Positions 1-9,394 of a stretch of 64,000 bases of DNA are shown piece by piece. Location of the stretch: contig NZ_CP104302.1 in assembly GCF_025215495.1 (NCBI RefSeq), positions 2,604,001 through 2,668,000 of the forward strand, given 5' to 3'. Made by a program: the position numbers and the translations under genes. Under the pieces are notes generated by a model, which was not told the origin of the DNA, ran no database searches, and saw only the letters and a list, made by a program, of their open reading frames with translations. Origin of the DNA: Mycolicibacterium brumae (GTDB lineage Bacteria; Actinomycetota; Actinomycetes; Mycobacteriales; Mycobacteriaceae). Every line of letters begins with the position of its first letter. Position 1 is the first letter of the stretch.

Positions 1-96
<96 letters not shown>

Positions 97-116
97 GACG
101 GGGAGCAGAATCGTCG

Positions 117-1400
117 ATGATGGACGGTTCGGCGGCGCCGGAGCCGGCGGTCGCCGTCGGCGAGGACCCGCGCTCATACGCGCGGCTGATGTCGGCCGTC
201 TATGACGCGACGATGGCCGGCGCCCGGGCGCCGGCCCGGCCTCGCGCCGTCATCGGCGACTCCTGGCGGCGGATGCTGGCCAGCGGCGTCCACCCCGATC
301 AGCCGGTCCAACCGGTGGTCGAGTCTGCCGGGTTGGAGATGCTGCGGCACGCGTCCGGGCTGGCCTCGGTACTCGACCAGGTGTCCCGCGGCTTGGAGTC
401 GATCGTCGCCGAAGGCGCCAACATCCTGGTGGTCGCCGACGCCCAGGGTCGGGTGCTGTGGCGCTCCGGGTCACCGGCGGTGCTGCACAACGCCGACCGA
501 CTCGGATTCGTCGAAGGGGCCTGTTGGGGTGAGCACGCGGTCGGCACCAACGCCATCGGCACGGCATTGGTGTCCCAGCGCGCGGTGCAGGTGTTCTCCG
601 CGGAGCATTTCCTGCGCAGCCATCATTCATGGACCTGCGCCGGCGCCCCGATTCGCGACCCGCGCACCGGTCAGGTCATCGGCGTGGCCGATGTGTCCGG
701 CCCGGCGCCCACCGTGCATCCCACCACCGTCGCGCTGGTCGACGCCGTCGCACGGTTGGCCGAGTCGCATCTGCGTGAACAGCACTATGTCGCGCTGAAC
801 CGGCTGAGGTCGGTGGCGGCCCCGATCCTTGCGCGCGTCGGCGCCCCGGCATTGGCCGTCGACACCGACGGCTGGGTCGCCGCGGTGGACGCGCTGCCGT
901 TGCGCAATCGGGTCCTGCTGCCCGAACAGATGGCGCCGGGGCGGGTGTGGATCGCGGGGGTGGGTCCATGCGACGCCGAACTGCTGCCTGGAGGCTGGCT
1001 GCTGCGGGTGTCCTCCGACGACGCGACCGCGCCGGTGTCGCGGGCGGTGTTGGACCTGCGTTCGCCCGGCGCCGCGCTGGAGATGGTCGGGCAGTTCGGC
1101 TCGTGGCGGCGGGACATCTCGCTGCGGCACGCGGAAATTCTGCTGGTGTTGGCCACCTGCCCGGGAGGTCGTTCGGCCACCGAGTTAGCCACCGCGCTCT
1201 ACGGCGACTCCAGCCGGGTAGTCACCGTCCGCGCCGAGATGTCACGGCTGCGCAAACAGCTGGCGGGCCTGATCGTGGGTCGGCCGTACCGTTTTGCGCC
1301 GGATGTCACCGTCGAAGTCCGCTACCCGGCCGATCGTGCCAGTGTGCTGCCCGCGTCGACGTCGCCCGCCGTTCGGGCTGAATGGCTGGATGGGATGTGA
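117..1400 (+). CDS. GAF-domain transcriptional regulator (AcoR-like)
   Basis: This 427-residue protein has a GAF sensor domain at about residues 60-230 and a C-terminal winged-helix-like segment at about 330-395 ('LRHAEILLVL', 'SATELATALYGD', 'EMSRLRKQL'). It lacks the AAA+ sigma-54 activator domain of true AcoR, as is usual for mycobacterial members annotated as GAF regulators. The likely role is a cytoplasmic, ligand-responsive DNA-binding regulator of the upstream SDR gene, possibly acetoin or alcohol metabolism. Two ATG codons are adjacent (117 and 120); GGGGAG at 100-105 is a plausible ribosome binding site. The ligand cannot be told from sequence. Confidence 0.85.
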   Translation: MMDGSAAPEPAVAVGEDPRSYARLMSAVYDATMAGARAPARPRAVIGDSWRRMLASGVHPDQPVQPVVESAGLEMLRHASGLASVLDQVSRGLESIVAEGANILVVADAQGRVLWRSGSPAVLHNADRLGFVEGACWGEHAVGTNAIGTALVSQRAVQVFSAEHFLRSHHSWTCAGAPIRDPRTGQVIGVADVSGPAPTVHPTTVALVDAVARLAESHLREQHYVALNRLRSVAAPILARVGAPALAVDTDGWVAAVDALPLRNRVLLPEQMAPGRVWIAGVGPCDAELLPGGWLLRVSSDDATAPVSRAVLDLRSPGAALEMVGQFGSWRRDISLRHAEILLVLATCPGGRSATELATALYGDSSRVVTVRAEMSRLRKQLAGLIVGRPYRFAPDVTVEVRYPADRASVLPASTSPAVRAEWLDGM

Positions 1401-1439
1401 CCGCGGGTCCCCGGTGAGGCCGCATAGACGAGCGAGGCG

Positions 1440-1817
1440 TCAGTCCAGGTCGATCCGGATGGTCAGCAGGTCGGTGCCCAGCAGGCGCACAACACCGCTG
1501 TTCCCGCCGGGCAGCTGGCCCAGCCGCGCTACCGGATCGTCGTCGGGCAGCGGCACCGCCGTGCCGTTGCGCCAGGTGTCGCGCAGGCGCAACCGCACGG
1601 CGGGGTTGGCCTTGATGTTCTTGACGTAGTCGGAGTGCTCACCGTGCTCGGAGACCAGCCAGAACGAATTGCCCACCAGCTTGCCGCCGATCGCGGTGTG
1701 CCGAGGCTGCCCTGATTTGCGCCCAGTGGTCTCCAGCATGGTGATCGGGAGCTTGCGGCCCAGCGGGTTGACCACCAGGCGCTGGAAGTTGTGCACGACA
1801 GTGCGTTTGAGGCTCAT
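1440..1817 (-). CDS. Nitroreductase/deazaflavin-dependent oxidoreductase (Ddn-like)
   Basis: A 125-residue protein with the split beta-barrel signature of the F420-dependent Ddn/FDOR family ('TTGRKSGQPRHTA', 'HSDYVKNIKANPAVRLRLRD'). Such proteins bind deazaflavin or flavin cofactors and reduce quinones or nitroaromatics at the membrane; the native substrate is unknown here. I chose the ATG at 1817 ('MSLKRTVVHN') because upstream codons fall in a non-conserved extension reaching 1904. It converges on the GAF regulator with a 39-bp gap and diverges from the lipoprotein gene. Confidence 0.85.
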   Translation of the reverse strand: MSLKRTVVHNFQRLVVNPLGRKLPITMLETTGRKSGQPRHTAIGGKLVGNSFWLVSEHGEHSDYVKNIKANPAVRLRLRDTWRNGTAVPLPDDDPVARLGQLPGGNSGVVRLLGTDLLTIRIDLD

Positions 1818-1879
1818 TGGCCCAGCGTAGAGGCAGGACCATCGCTCAGAGCTGTCTGCAGGCGACTGCGCAGCCACGC

Positions 1880-1928
1880 TTGTGACGGTGGGGCGAAAAA
1901 TCAACCAATCCTCGCCCTACCGTCACAA
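1880..1928. repeat. 17-bp imperfect inverted repeat in divergent intergenic region
   Basis: Arms at 1880-1896 (TTGTGACGGTGGGGCGA) and 1912-1928 (TCGCCCTACCGTCACAA) are reverse complements except for one position, with a 15-nt AT-richer loop. It lies between the divergent Ddn-like and lipoprotein genes. It could be an operator for both or a cruciform/RNA hairpin; nothing seen decides which. Confidence 0.7.
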
Positions 1929-2016
1929 CCGAACAGCTCTCCGGCACATCGATGGTGAAGCTGAGGTTGGCGTTGCAGGTGCGACGAAAGGCGACATGCG
2001 GCGCTAGCCTGGGACG

Positions 2017-2559
2017 ATGAGCGCCCGCGCGATGGCCGTCGTGCTGCTCGTCCTCGCGCTGGCCTCGTGCGGCCGGCCCGCGACCGAGGCCGCGCAACCG
2101 AACGTCGCTGCGACGCCGAGCACCTCAGACGTGGCGAGCACCTCAGACGTGCCGAGCAGCTCAGATTCGGCCTTCTCCACCACCGATGTCAGCGCCTCGG
2201 ACTCCGGCGCATACGCGCACCTGTCCGACGTCCGGGTCGGCCAGCACGACAGGTTCGACCGGGTGGTGTTCGCGTTCACCGACGTCGTCCCCGGCTATCG
2301 GATCGGCTATCGGTCCCTGCCGCTGCACCATGACCCGTCGGCGCTGGAAATCCCGCTGCCCGGCGCCACGGCCGGCCTACCGGTCGTGTTCTCCCCCGCC
2401 ACCGCCGCCGGCTGGACCGACGATCCGCGCACCTACTTCGGCCCGGAGACCGTCACCGGCGACACCGCCGTCGTCACCCAGGCCACCGCCGCCGGAGACT
2501 TCGAGCGCATGCTGAGTTGGGCAATCGGGCGCAATCCCACACGCTCAGTCCCCTTTTGA
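2017..2559 (+). CDS. AMIN-like lipoprotein, possibly C-terminally truncated
   Basis: The 180-residue product starts with a short signal peptide ending in a lipobox ('LALASCGR', Cys about residue 18), so it should be a diacylglyceryl-anchored envelope lipoprotein. A Ser/Thr/Asp-rich spacer with a repeated 'STSDV' motif (residues 32-55) precedes a domain resembling the AMIN-like domain of mycobacterial lipoproteins ('HDRFDRVVFAFTD', 'GYRIGY', 'FERMLSWAIG'). In that family I expect further residues ending in a beta-strand after the 'LSWAIG' motif; here the frame stops soon after, where the DNA runs into a permease relic. Truncation by rearrangement is an inference. Confidence 0.8.
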   Translation: MSARAMAVVLLVLALASCGRPATEAAQPNVAATPSTSDVASTSDVPSSSDSAFSTTDVSASDSGAYAHLSDVRVGQHDRFDRVVFAFTDVVPGYRIGYRSLPLHHDPSALEIPLPGATAGLPVVFSPATAAGWTDDPRTYFGPETVTGDTAVVTQATAAGDFERMLSWAIGRNPTRSVPF

Positions 2560-2875
2560 AAAGACCCGGACGACACGCGCCGCCGGCTGCTCCATCCTGG
2601 AGGCCTCTGCCAACCCCTACCTCATGTCGCTGGGCCCCGAGGAAACCGCGACCAGACGATTGAACTTCGCTTGAGCGTTCAACCCAGTGGGCGCCGACAT
2701 CTTTGTGCTGCTGTCGATCACGCACGGCGAGTTGATGAGTTCGGCGTTCCAGCAGGCGTTCTACCACGCGGTGGCGGCGTTCGCCGGCAGCAAGGATCAG
2801 CGGGCGTTCATCAACACGCGGCAGACCTCGATGAGCATGCCCCTTCGGCGGGCGGTGTGCGCATCGCAGCGTTGA
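2558..2875 (+). pseudogene. Relic of a FucP-type sugar MFS transporter
   Basis: One frame reads through 'ILEASANPYLMSLGP' and 'ETATRRLNFA', then a TGA at 2672-2674, then 'AFNPVG'. The ASANPY...RRLNFxQxFNP signature is characteristic of FucP/GluP-family fucose/glucose permeases; the TGA sits where Gln is expected. The remaining open stretch to 2875 ('HGELMSSAFQQAFYHAVAAF') does not resemble FucP and I do not recognise it. No start codon or full transporter is present. This is a gene fragment, probably non-functional. Confidence 0.55.
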
Positions 2876-2892
2876 CGCGCGCGTAACAGGAA

Positions 2893-2970
2893 CGCCACGA
2901 ACCCTTCTTAGCGTGGGCGGGAACCTCCATCCGGAGGAATCCCAGGTCCCGGGAGCCATCCACGGGACCG
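2893..2970 (+). promoter_or_regulatory. Structured 5' leader of type III glutamine synthetase gene
   Basis: Three hairpins can be drawn in series just upstream of the gene: CCACG (2895-2899) with CGTGG (2912-2916); GGGA..CCTCC (2919-2928) with GGAGG..CCC (2933-2943); and a perfect 7-bp stem GGTCCCG (2945-2951) with CGGGACC (2963-2969). The ribosome binding site GAGAAGG follows at 2979-2985. The arrangement suggests a cis-acting RNA controlling nitrogen assimilation. I could not match it to the known glnA or downstream-peptide glutamine riboswitch consensus. Confidence 0.45.
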
Positions 2971-2992
2971 TCCCAAACGAGAAGGTAGTCCC

Positions 2993-5170
2993 TTGAGCGG
3001 AAACGCAATGCGCCTTGCGGCCATCAACAACGTCGAGGCGTATGTGCCCCCACCGTTCAGTTTCGACCCCAGTGAGGCCCCGGGGTCGATCTTCGGCGCC
3101 AACGTGTTCACCAAGGCCGAAATGCAGCTTCGGCTGCCGAAATCGGTGTACAAGTCCGTCGTCGCGACCATCGAGAAGGGCTCCAAACTGGACCCTCAGG
3201 TCGCCGACGCGGTCGCCGCGGCGATGAAGGACTGGGCGCTGTCCAAGGGCGCCACCCACTACGCGCATGTGTTCTACCCGATGACCGGTTTCACCGCGGA
3301 GAAGCACGACAGCTTCCTGGAGCCGGTCTCCGACGGTGAGACGCTTGCCGAGTTCGCCGGCAAGACCCTGATCCAGGGCGAGCCGGACGCGTCCAGCTTC
3401 CCCTCCGGCGGTCTGCGCAGCACCTTCGAAGCCCGCGGCTACACCGGGTGGGATGTCACCAGCCCGGCCTACATCCTGGAGAATCCGAACGGCAACACGC
3501 TGTGCATCCCGACGGTGTTCGTCTCGATGACCGGTGAGGCGCTGGACTACAAAACCCCGCTGCTACGCAGCCAGCAGGCCATGGGACTGCACGCCGAGCG
3601 CATCCTGCGCCTCTTCGGGCACGCCGACGTCGGCAAGGTCGTCTCGTTCTGCGGCCCCGAGCAGGAATACTTCCTGGTGGACCGGCACTTCTTCGTCGCG
3701 CGCCCGGATCTGATCAACGCAGGCCGCACCCTGTTCGGCGCCAAGCCGCCGAAGGGCCAGGAATTCGACGACCACTACTTCGGCGCGGTGCCCGACCGCG
3801 TGCTGGCGTTCATGATGGACACCGAACGGGAGCTGTTCAAGCTCGGCATTCCCGCCAAGACCCGGCACAACGAGGTCGCGCCCGCACAATTCGAGGTCGC
3901 GCCGATGTTCGAGAAGGCCAATATCGCCGCCGACCATCAACAGCTGCTGATGACGGTGTTCAAGAACATCGCCAAGAAGCACGGTATGGAATGCCTGTTC
4001 CACGAGAAGCCGTTCGCCGGCGTCAACGGCTCGGGCAAGCACGTGAACTTCTCGGTCGGCAACTCCGATCTGGGCTCGCTGTTGGTGCCGGGCGACAATC
4101 CGCACGACAACGCCCAGTTCCTGGTGTTCTGCGCCGCGGTCATCCGCGCCGTGCACAAGTACTCCGGACTGCTGCGGGTTTCGGTGGCCTCGGCGACCAA
4201 CGATCATCGGCTGGGCGCCAACGAGGCGCCGCCGGCGATCATCTCGATCTTCCTCGGCGACCAGCTCGCCGACGTCTTCGAGCAGATCGCCAAGGGCTCG
4301 GCGACGTCGTCAAAAGGCAAGGGCATCATGCATATTGGCGTCGACACCCTGCCGACGCTGCCCACCGACCCGGGCGACCGCAACCGCACCAGCCCGTTCG
4401 CGTTCACCGGCAACCGGTTCGAGTTCCGCGCGCCGGGCTCGAACCAGACCATCGCGGTCCCGATGATCGTGCTCAACACCATCATGGCCGACTCGCTGGA
4501 CTATATGGCCTCGGTGCTGGAGACCGCCGTCGCCGAGGGCAAGGACTTCGACACCGCGGTGCAGACGCTGCTCACCGACATCATCACCGAGCACGGCGCG
4601 ATCATCTTCAACGGCGACGGCTACTCGGAGAACTGGCAGATCGAGGCCGCGGCCCGCGGCCTGCCCAACCTCAAGACCAGCCTCGACGCCATCCCCGAAC
4701 TGATCACCCCGGAGGCCGTCGAGGTGTTCGAGCGCTTCGGCGTGTTCAAGGAACGCGAGTTGCACAGTCGCTATGAGGTGCGACTGGAGCAGTACGCGCT
4801 GACCGTGGGGGTGGAGGCCAAGCTGGCCCTGGAGATCGGCTCGACGGTGATCTTGCCCGCCGCCGTGCGGTATCAGACCGAACTCGCCCAGAACGTGGCC
4901 GCGCTGAAGGCAGCGGGCATCGACGCCGACACCTCGCTGCTGCAAGCCGTCTCGACGCCGATCACCGAACTGACCGCAGCACTGGCCACGTTGAAGGCCG
5001 CGTTGTCCGATCATTCAGCCACCTCGGCTCTCGAGGAGGCCACTCACGCCCAGAAGGCGCTGCTGCCGGCGACCGAGGCCGTCCGCGCCGCCGCCGATAC
5101 GCTGGAAACCATTGTGGCCGATGACCTTTGGCCGCTTCCGACCTACCAGGAGATGCTCTACATCCTCTGA
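2993..5170 (+). CDS. glnN: Type III glutamine synthetase
   Basis: The 725-residue protein makes glutamine from glutamate, ammonia and ATP in the cytoplasm. Length and motifs fit GSIII (GlnN) rather than the ~470-residue GSI: '[20 protein letters not shown]', '[19 protein letters not shown]', '[16 protein letters not shown]', with a long C-terminal helical region typical of GSIII. I use the TTG at 2993 because GAGAAGG (2979-2985) sits 7 nt upstream; an internal ATG at 3008 is the alternative. Unlike GlnA1, GSIII lacks the adenylylated Tyr loop, so control may lie in the structured leader. It stands alone between the permease relic and a hydrolase gene. Confidence 0.93.
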   Translation: MSGNAMRLAAINNVEAYVPPPFSFDPSEAPGSIFGANVFTKAEMQLRLPKSVYKSVVATIEKGSKLDPQVADAVAAAMKDWALSKGATHYAHVFYPMTGFTAEKHDSFLEPVSDGETLAEFAGKTLIQGEPDASSFPSGGLRSTFEARGYTGWDVTSPAYILENPNGNTLCIPTVFVSMTGEALDYKTPLLRSQQAMGLHAERILRLFGHADVGKVVSFCGPEQEYFLVDRHFFVARPDLINAGRTLFGAKPPKGQEFDDHYFGAVPDRVLAFMMDTERELFKLGIPAKTRHNEVAPAQFEVAPMFEKANIAADHQQLLMTVFKNIAKKHGMECLFHEKPFAGVNGSGKHVNFSVGNSDLGSLLVPGDNPHDNAQFLVFCAAVIRAVHKYSGLLRVSVASATNDHRLGANEAPPAIISIFLGDQLADVFEQIAKGSATSSKGKGIMHIGVDTLPTLPTDPGDRNRTSPFAFTGNRFEFRAPGSNQTIAVPMIVLNTIMADSLDYMASVLETAVAEGKDFDTAVQTLLTDIITEHGAIIFNGDGYSENWQIEAAARGLPNLKTSLDAIPELITPEAVEVFERFGVFKERELHSRYEVRLEQYALTVGVEAKLALEIGSTVILPAAVRYQTELAQNVAALKAAGIDADTSLLQAVSTPITELTAALATLKAALSDHSATSALEEATHAQKALLPATEAVRAAADTLETIVADDLWPLPTYQEMLYIL

Positions 5171-5231
5171 GCGCCCGCGTCCGGCCCCCGTTTCGGCACA
5201 ACAGCCCGAGTCGGTGCTCTACGGTGATCCG

Positions 5232-6449
5232 ATGAGCCGTCCCACCGTGCTGCTCGGCGGCGGAGTCGACGAGGGGTACGGCAGGGTCGCCGACGCGTTC
5301 CGGGCGAACCTGTCCAGCGGCCAGGAGGTGGGTGCGGCGTTCTCGGTGTACCGGGACGGGCGCAAGGTCGTCGACCTGTGGGGCGGCTACCGCGACGGCG
5401 TGACCGGCGCGCCGTGGACGCAAGACACCGTGGTCAACATGTTCTCCTCCACCAAAGGCGTTGCCTCCCTCGCGGTCGCACTGGCGGTGTCCCGGGGCCT
5501 GCTGGACTACGAGGCGAAGGTGGCCGATTACTGGCCGGAGTTCGCCCAGGCCGGCAAGGCCGAAGTGAGCGTGCGCCAGCTGCTGGCGCATCAGGCCGGC
5601 CTGGCCGCGATCCACCCGGCGCTGACGCTGCGGGATCTGGCGGATCTGCCGCGACTCGCCGACAAGCTCGCCGCGCAGAAACCCAATTGGCCGCCCGGTG
5701 AGCGGCACGGCTATCACGGCATCACGCTGGGCTGGTACGAGGGCGAGCTGATTCGGCGGGTGGATCCCGCAGGCCGTTCGCTCGGCAGGTTTTTCGCCGA
5801 GGAGATCGCGGCGCCGATGGGGCTTGATTTCTATATCGGCTTACCGGATTCGGTGGACCGGGACCGGGTGGCGCTGCTGGACACCTGGCCATTCACCCGG
5901 CTGCTGCTGAACCTGGACAAGTTCCCGCCGAAAATGGTTGCCGCGCTGTTCAATCCGCGGAGCCTGAGTTTTAGGGCACTGCGTTCGGTCAAGGGTGTGT
6001 CGAACCTGTCGAAGTTCAACAACGACGAGGTCCGGAAGGTGGAGATGCCCGCCGCGAACGGCACCGGCACCGCCCGCTCGGTGGCCCAGCTCTACGGCGA
6101 CGCGGCCACCGGGGGCGCGCAGCTCGGGCTCACGCCGGAAGTGTTCGGCGAACTCAAGCGGGCACCGACGCCGCCGACCGGTGGGGTGCGGGACATGGTG
6201 TTGCACACCGATTCCGCGTTCGCGCTCGGGTTCCTCAAGTCCACGCCGTTCAGCGTGTTCGGCTCCTCCGATGACGCGTTCGGCACCCCCGGCGCCGGTG
6301 GCTCGTTCGGCTTCGCCGACCCGGACACCGGCGTCGGCTACAGCTACGTGATGAACAAACTGGGTGTGCACCTGATCAGCGACCCCCGCGAACTCGCGTT
6401 GCGCCAGACACTGTTCCGCGACGTGCTCGGGGCCCGGCCGCAGAGCTAG
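5232..6449 (+). CDS. Serine hydrolase, beta-lactamase/EstB family
   Basis: A 405-residue class C beta-lactamase-fold hydrolase (family VIII esterase). The nucleophile motif SxxK is visible as 'FSSTKGVAS' near residue 75 and a YxG-type motif as 'YHGITLGWYEG' near 160; the C-terminal 'GAGGSFGFADPD' replaces the KTG box. It probably hydrolyses an ester or lactone rather than a beta-lactam. The ATG at 5232 ('MSRPTVLLGG') is preferred over an upstream extension overlapping glnN. It shares its domain plan with the LipP-like protein at 8160-9341 ('LWGG', 'WTQDT', 'YWPEFAQ'), so the two are paralogues flanking a transporter gene. No signal peptide is seen. Confidence 0.88.
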   Translation: MSRPTVLLGGGVDEGYGRVADAFRANLSSGQEVGAAFSVYRDGRKVVDLWGGYRDGVTGAPWTQDTVVNMFSSTKGVASLAVALAVSRGLLDYEAKVADYWPEFAQAGKAEVSVRQLLAHQAGLAAIHPALTLRDLADLPRLADKLAAQKPNWPPGERHGYHGITLGWYEGELIRRVDPAGRSLGRFFAEEIAAPMGLDFYIGLPDSVDRDRVALLDTWPFTRLLLNLDKFPPKMVAALFNPRSLSFRALRSVKGVSNLSKFNNDEVRKVEMPAANGTGTARSVAQLYGDAATGGAQLGLTPEVFGELKRAPTPPTGGVRDMVLHTDSAFALGFLKSTPFSVFGSSDDAFGTPGAGGSFGFADPDTGVGYSYVMNKLGVHLISDPRELALRQTLFRDVLGARPQS

Positions 6450-8032
6450 AGAATCACCAGGAACTGGGCGGCGATCACCTTCACGATCATCGCGGTCGGG
6501 TAGACCAGCGCGTACCCGAGTGACACCCGGGCGTCGTATCCGGTGCGCTCATTGGCGAAGCCGAGCAGCGCCGGCTGGGTCTGCACCCCGCCGAGCACCC
6601 CGGCGCTGCGCACCCCGCCGAGTTTGAACACCCACCGGGTGAGCGCGTAACTGCCGAGGGCCACCACCACCGAGGCCGCGGCGCCGACCAGCACCAGCCG
6701 GACCACCTCCCCGGAGCCGAACGCCACCCCGATCATCCCGCCGGCCTTGCACCCGGCATACGCCAGGAACAGCATCAGCCCGATCTCGGCGAGCACGGTC
6801 GCGGAGGTGACCGGCATGCTGGTCAGGATCGGCCCGATCCGGCGCATCCGGCCCATCGCCAGCCCGACCAGCAGGGTGCCCGCGGCCGCGCCGATCGAGA
6901 CGGTCAGCCCGCCCGGCAGCGAGATGGGGATCATGCCGATGCCCAGCCCGATCGCCAACCCGGCGCCCAGTGCCACCGGGGCGAACGCGGTCTGACCGCG
7001 ATTGGAGTCACCCAGCAGCTCGGTGACGGCGTGCATGCTCTCCGGCGGCGCGACCACCCGCAGCCGGTCGCCGAGCTGCAGCCGCAGCGACGGGGTGCTG
7101 ACCAGGTCGACGTCGCCGCGCCGGACCCGCGACACCGTCGCGCCGTACCGGGCGACCAGCCGCAGGTCGGCGACCCGCCGCCCGCCGAAGCGTGGGTTCG
7201 ACAGGGTGATCCGCCGGAAATCCAGGTCGGACCGGTCCTCGGTGAGGTCGTGGGTGGAGCGGTGCCCGAGCCGCTCGACCAGCACGTCGACGTCGTCGTC
7301 CTCCCCCACCACCGACACCTTGTCGCCGTGGCCGAAGACCGTGTCGGGGGTCACCGCGCTGACCTCTGACTCGCCGGCGTGATTGACCCGGACGAGTTTG
7401 ACCTTGCCGCCGATCCAGTTCTGCAAGTCGGCGGCGAGCACCGGCTGGTCGCGGTCCACCCGGATGGTGGCGCCCACGATGGGGGCCGGCGCGTCGGTGT
7501 CCGACGCCGCCCGGCGCAGTGACCACGCGGTGGTGGCGAGCATCGCCAGCACCCCGAACAGGTAGGCGCAGGCGTATCCGACGGTGGCCTCCGCCCCACC
7601 GCCGGCGGCGGCCAGCGCCGGAGTGTTGGTCTGCGATCCGGCGAAGACACCGGCGATCGCGTCATTGTCCAATCCCATAGCCCGGCCGAGAATCAAGGTC
7701 ACCGCGGCCGCGGCGAAGATGACGCCGCCGACCGACAGCATCAGCGGCCAGGCGGTGCGGATCGCGGCGAAGAACCCGGGGCCGGAGATGACGCCGGTGG
7801 CGAAGGCGAACAGCGCCAGGCCGAACGACCCGAGCGCTTCGGGGACCTCGATCTCGACACCTGCCGAAGCGCCCCAGGCGGCCAGGCCGAGCGCCGCGAA
7901 CAGGATCCCGGCGGCGCCGAGTTGGATGCCGCGCACCGACAGCGCGCCGAGCGCGGTGCCGATCATGATCACCACCGCGATGGTGATCAGCGGCTGCTCA
8001 GACAGAAACTGCAGGACGCCGGTCACCACCAC
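6446..8032 (-). CDS. AspT/YidE-type transporter with TrkA-C domains
   Basis: The 528-residue membrane protein shows the AAE (aspartate:alanine exchanger) layout: an N-terminal membrane half (about residues 10-165), two soluble RCK/TrkA-C domains (about 175-255 and 265-345) and a second membrane half (about 350-528). Each half carries the repeated Q-T-x-P-A-L-type motif ('GSQTNTPALAAAG', 'GGVQTQPALLGF') expected for the internal duplication. It likely moves an organic anion or amino acid, gated by a ligand bound to the RCK domains. Three GTG codons in a row begin the frame, so the start is uncertain. Its stop overlaps the end of the convergent hydrolase gene. Confidence 0.85.
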   Translation of the reverse strand: MVVTGVLQFLSEQPLITIAVVIMIGTALGALSVRGIQLGAAGILFAALGLAAWGASAGVEIEVPEALGSFGLALFAFATGVISGPGFFAAIRTAWPLMLSVGGVIFAAAAVTLILGRAMGLDNDAIAGVFAGSQTNTPALAAAGGGAEATVGYACAYLFGVLAMLATTAWSLRRAASDTDAPAPIVGATIRVDRDQPVLAADLQNWIGGKVKLVRVNHAGESEVSAVTPDTVFGHGDKVSVVGEDDDVDVLVERLGHRSTHDLTEDRSDLDFRRITLSNPRFGGRRVADLRLVARYGATVSRVRRGDVDLVSTPSLRLQLGDRLRVVAPPESMHAVTELLGDSNRGQTAFAPVALGAGLAIGLGIGMIPISLPGGLTVSIGAAAGTLLVGLAMGRMRRIGPILTSMPVTSATVLAEIGLMLFLAYAGCKAGGMIGVAFGSGEVVRLVLVGAAASVVVALGSYALTRWVFKLGGVRSAGVLGGVQTQPALLGFANERTGYDARVSLGYALVYPTAMIVKVIAAQFLVIL

Positions 8033-8159
8033 ACCCTATGAGTCTCGAAACGACGACGGTTCGGAACCGATCCGTCTCGCGGGATACCGCGCACCGCACC
8101 GCCTTTCATACATTCGAGTTTCCGGCATTCGCCGCTGCTGCGCCGGGTGAGGAGACACC

Positions 8160-9341
8160 GTGGTCGACGACATTCCGGTATCCGGGAGCTGCGCGTCCGA
8201 GTTCGCCGGTGTCCGAGCCGCTTTCGAACAGAACTTCTCCGAGCGCGGCGAACTCGGCGCGGCCGTCGCAGTGTGGGTCGACGGCCAACTCGTGGTCAAC
8301 CTCTGGGGTGGCCACGCCGACGCCGCGGGGGCCGTCCCCTGGACCCAGGACACCCTGGCCCCGGTGTACTCCGGCAGCAAGGGCCTGACCAGCACCTGCG
8401 TGCACCTGCTGGCCGAGCGCGGTGAGCTGGACCTGGACGCTCCGGTGGCCAGCTACTGGCCGGAGTTCGCCCAGTCCAACAAGGCCGGCGTGACGGTGGC
8501 GATGGTGCTCGGACATCGTTCCGGGGTGATCGCGCCGCGCCGCGCCATGGAGCCCGAGGAGGTCGGCGACTGGGACGCGGTGTGCGAGCAGATCGCCGCG
8601 GCCTCACCCTGGTGGACCCCGGGCGGCGCACAGGGTTACCACGCCGGAACGTTCGGATTCATTCTCGGCGAGCTGGTGCGGCGGGTCACCGGCCGCACCC
8701 TGAGCCAGTACCTGCGCACCGAGATCGCCGAACCTCACGGCGCCGACGTGCACATCGGGCTGCCCGACGCGCAGCACCGACGGTGCGCGGAGATGGTGAA
8801 CAAGCCGACCGTCCGCGAGATCGTCGGCAAGGTCGGGATCGACGCCCCGCCGCAGCGGCTCGGAGATCACCCGATGGCGGGCTGGGCGGCCTCGTTGGGA
8901 TTCCTGCCCGACGACGAGTTGGGCGTTCGCGATATCGCCGCCTGGCGGCGCGCGGAGTTCCCGGGCACCAATGCCCACGTCTCCGCGCTCGGGATGTCGA
9001 CCTTCTATAACGCGTTGGCCTGCGAGAAGATCCTCACCCTCGAGCACATGTTCCGGGCCCGCGCCTCCCAGGGCGGCTTCGACCCCGACGTGGTTCTGGG
9101 CGCCCGGGTCGCCGACCATGGCTGGGGTCTGGGCTACATGCTCAACCAGCGGATGGTCGCCGGTCCCAACCCGCTGATCTTCGGCCACGGCGGATCCGGC
9201 GGGTCGTTCGCGTTCGTCGACCTGGAACACCGCATCGGCTACTCGTATGTGATGAACTACTTCGACGCCACCAAGTGCAACGCCGACCCACGTTCGGTCG
9301 CGCTGTCCGATGAGGTCTACCGGGTGCTCGGCGTTCTCTAG
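8160..9341 (+). CDS. lipP: LipP-like serine hydrolase (beta-lactamase fold)
   Basis: The 393-residue protein carries the SxxK motif as 'YSGSKGLTST' (about residue 78), a Tyr motif in 'YHAGTFGFI' and C-terminal 'HGGSGGSFAFVD'. These are hallmarks of family VIII esterases. M. tuberculosis lipP (Rv2463) lies at the start of the same syntenic block and has the same length class, which supports the name. Likely a cytoplasmic carboxylesterase; substrate unknown. The GTG start at 8160 is preceded by TGAGGAG at 8148-8154. Confidence 0.85.
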   Translation: MVDDIPVSGSCASEFAGVRAAFEQNFSERGELGAAVAVWVDGQLVVNLWGGHADAAGAVPWTQDTLAPVYSGSKGLTSTCVHLLAERGELDLDAPVASYWPEFAQSNKAGVTVAMVLGHRSGVIAPRRAMEPEEVGDWDAVCEQIAAASPWWTPGGAQGYHAGTFGFILGELVRRVTGRTLSQYLRTEIAEPHGADVHIGLPDAQHRRCAEMVNKPTVREIVGKVGIDAPPQRLGDHPMAGWAASLGFLPDDELGVRDIAAWRRAEFPGTNAHVSALGMSTFYNALACEKILTLEHMFRARASQGGFDPDVVLGARVADHGWGLGYMLNQRMVAGPNPLIFGHGGSGGSFAFVDLEHRIGYSYVMNYFDATKCNADPRSVALSDEVYRVLGVL

Positions 9342-9394
9342 GGGCGGATCGCTTCAGCGCCCTGACCACCGGCCGCGCGGCTAGTCTCGATGAC

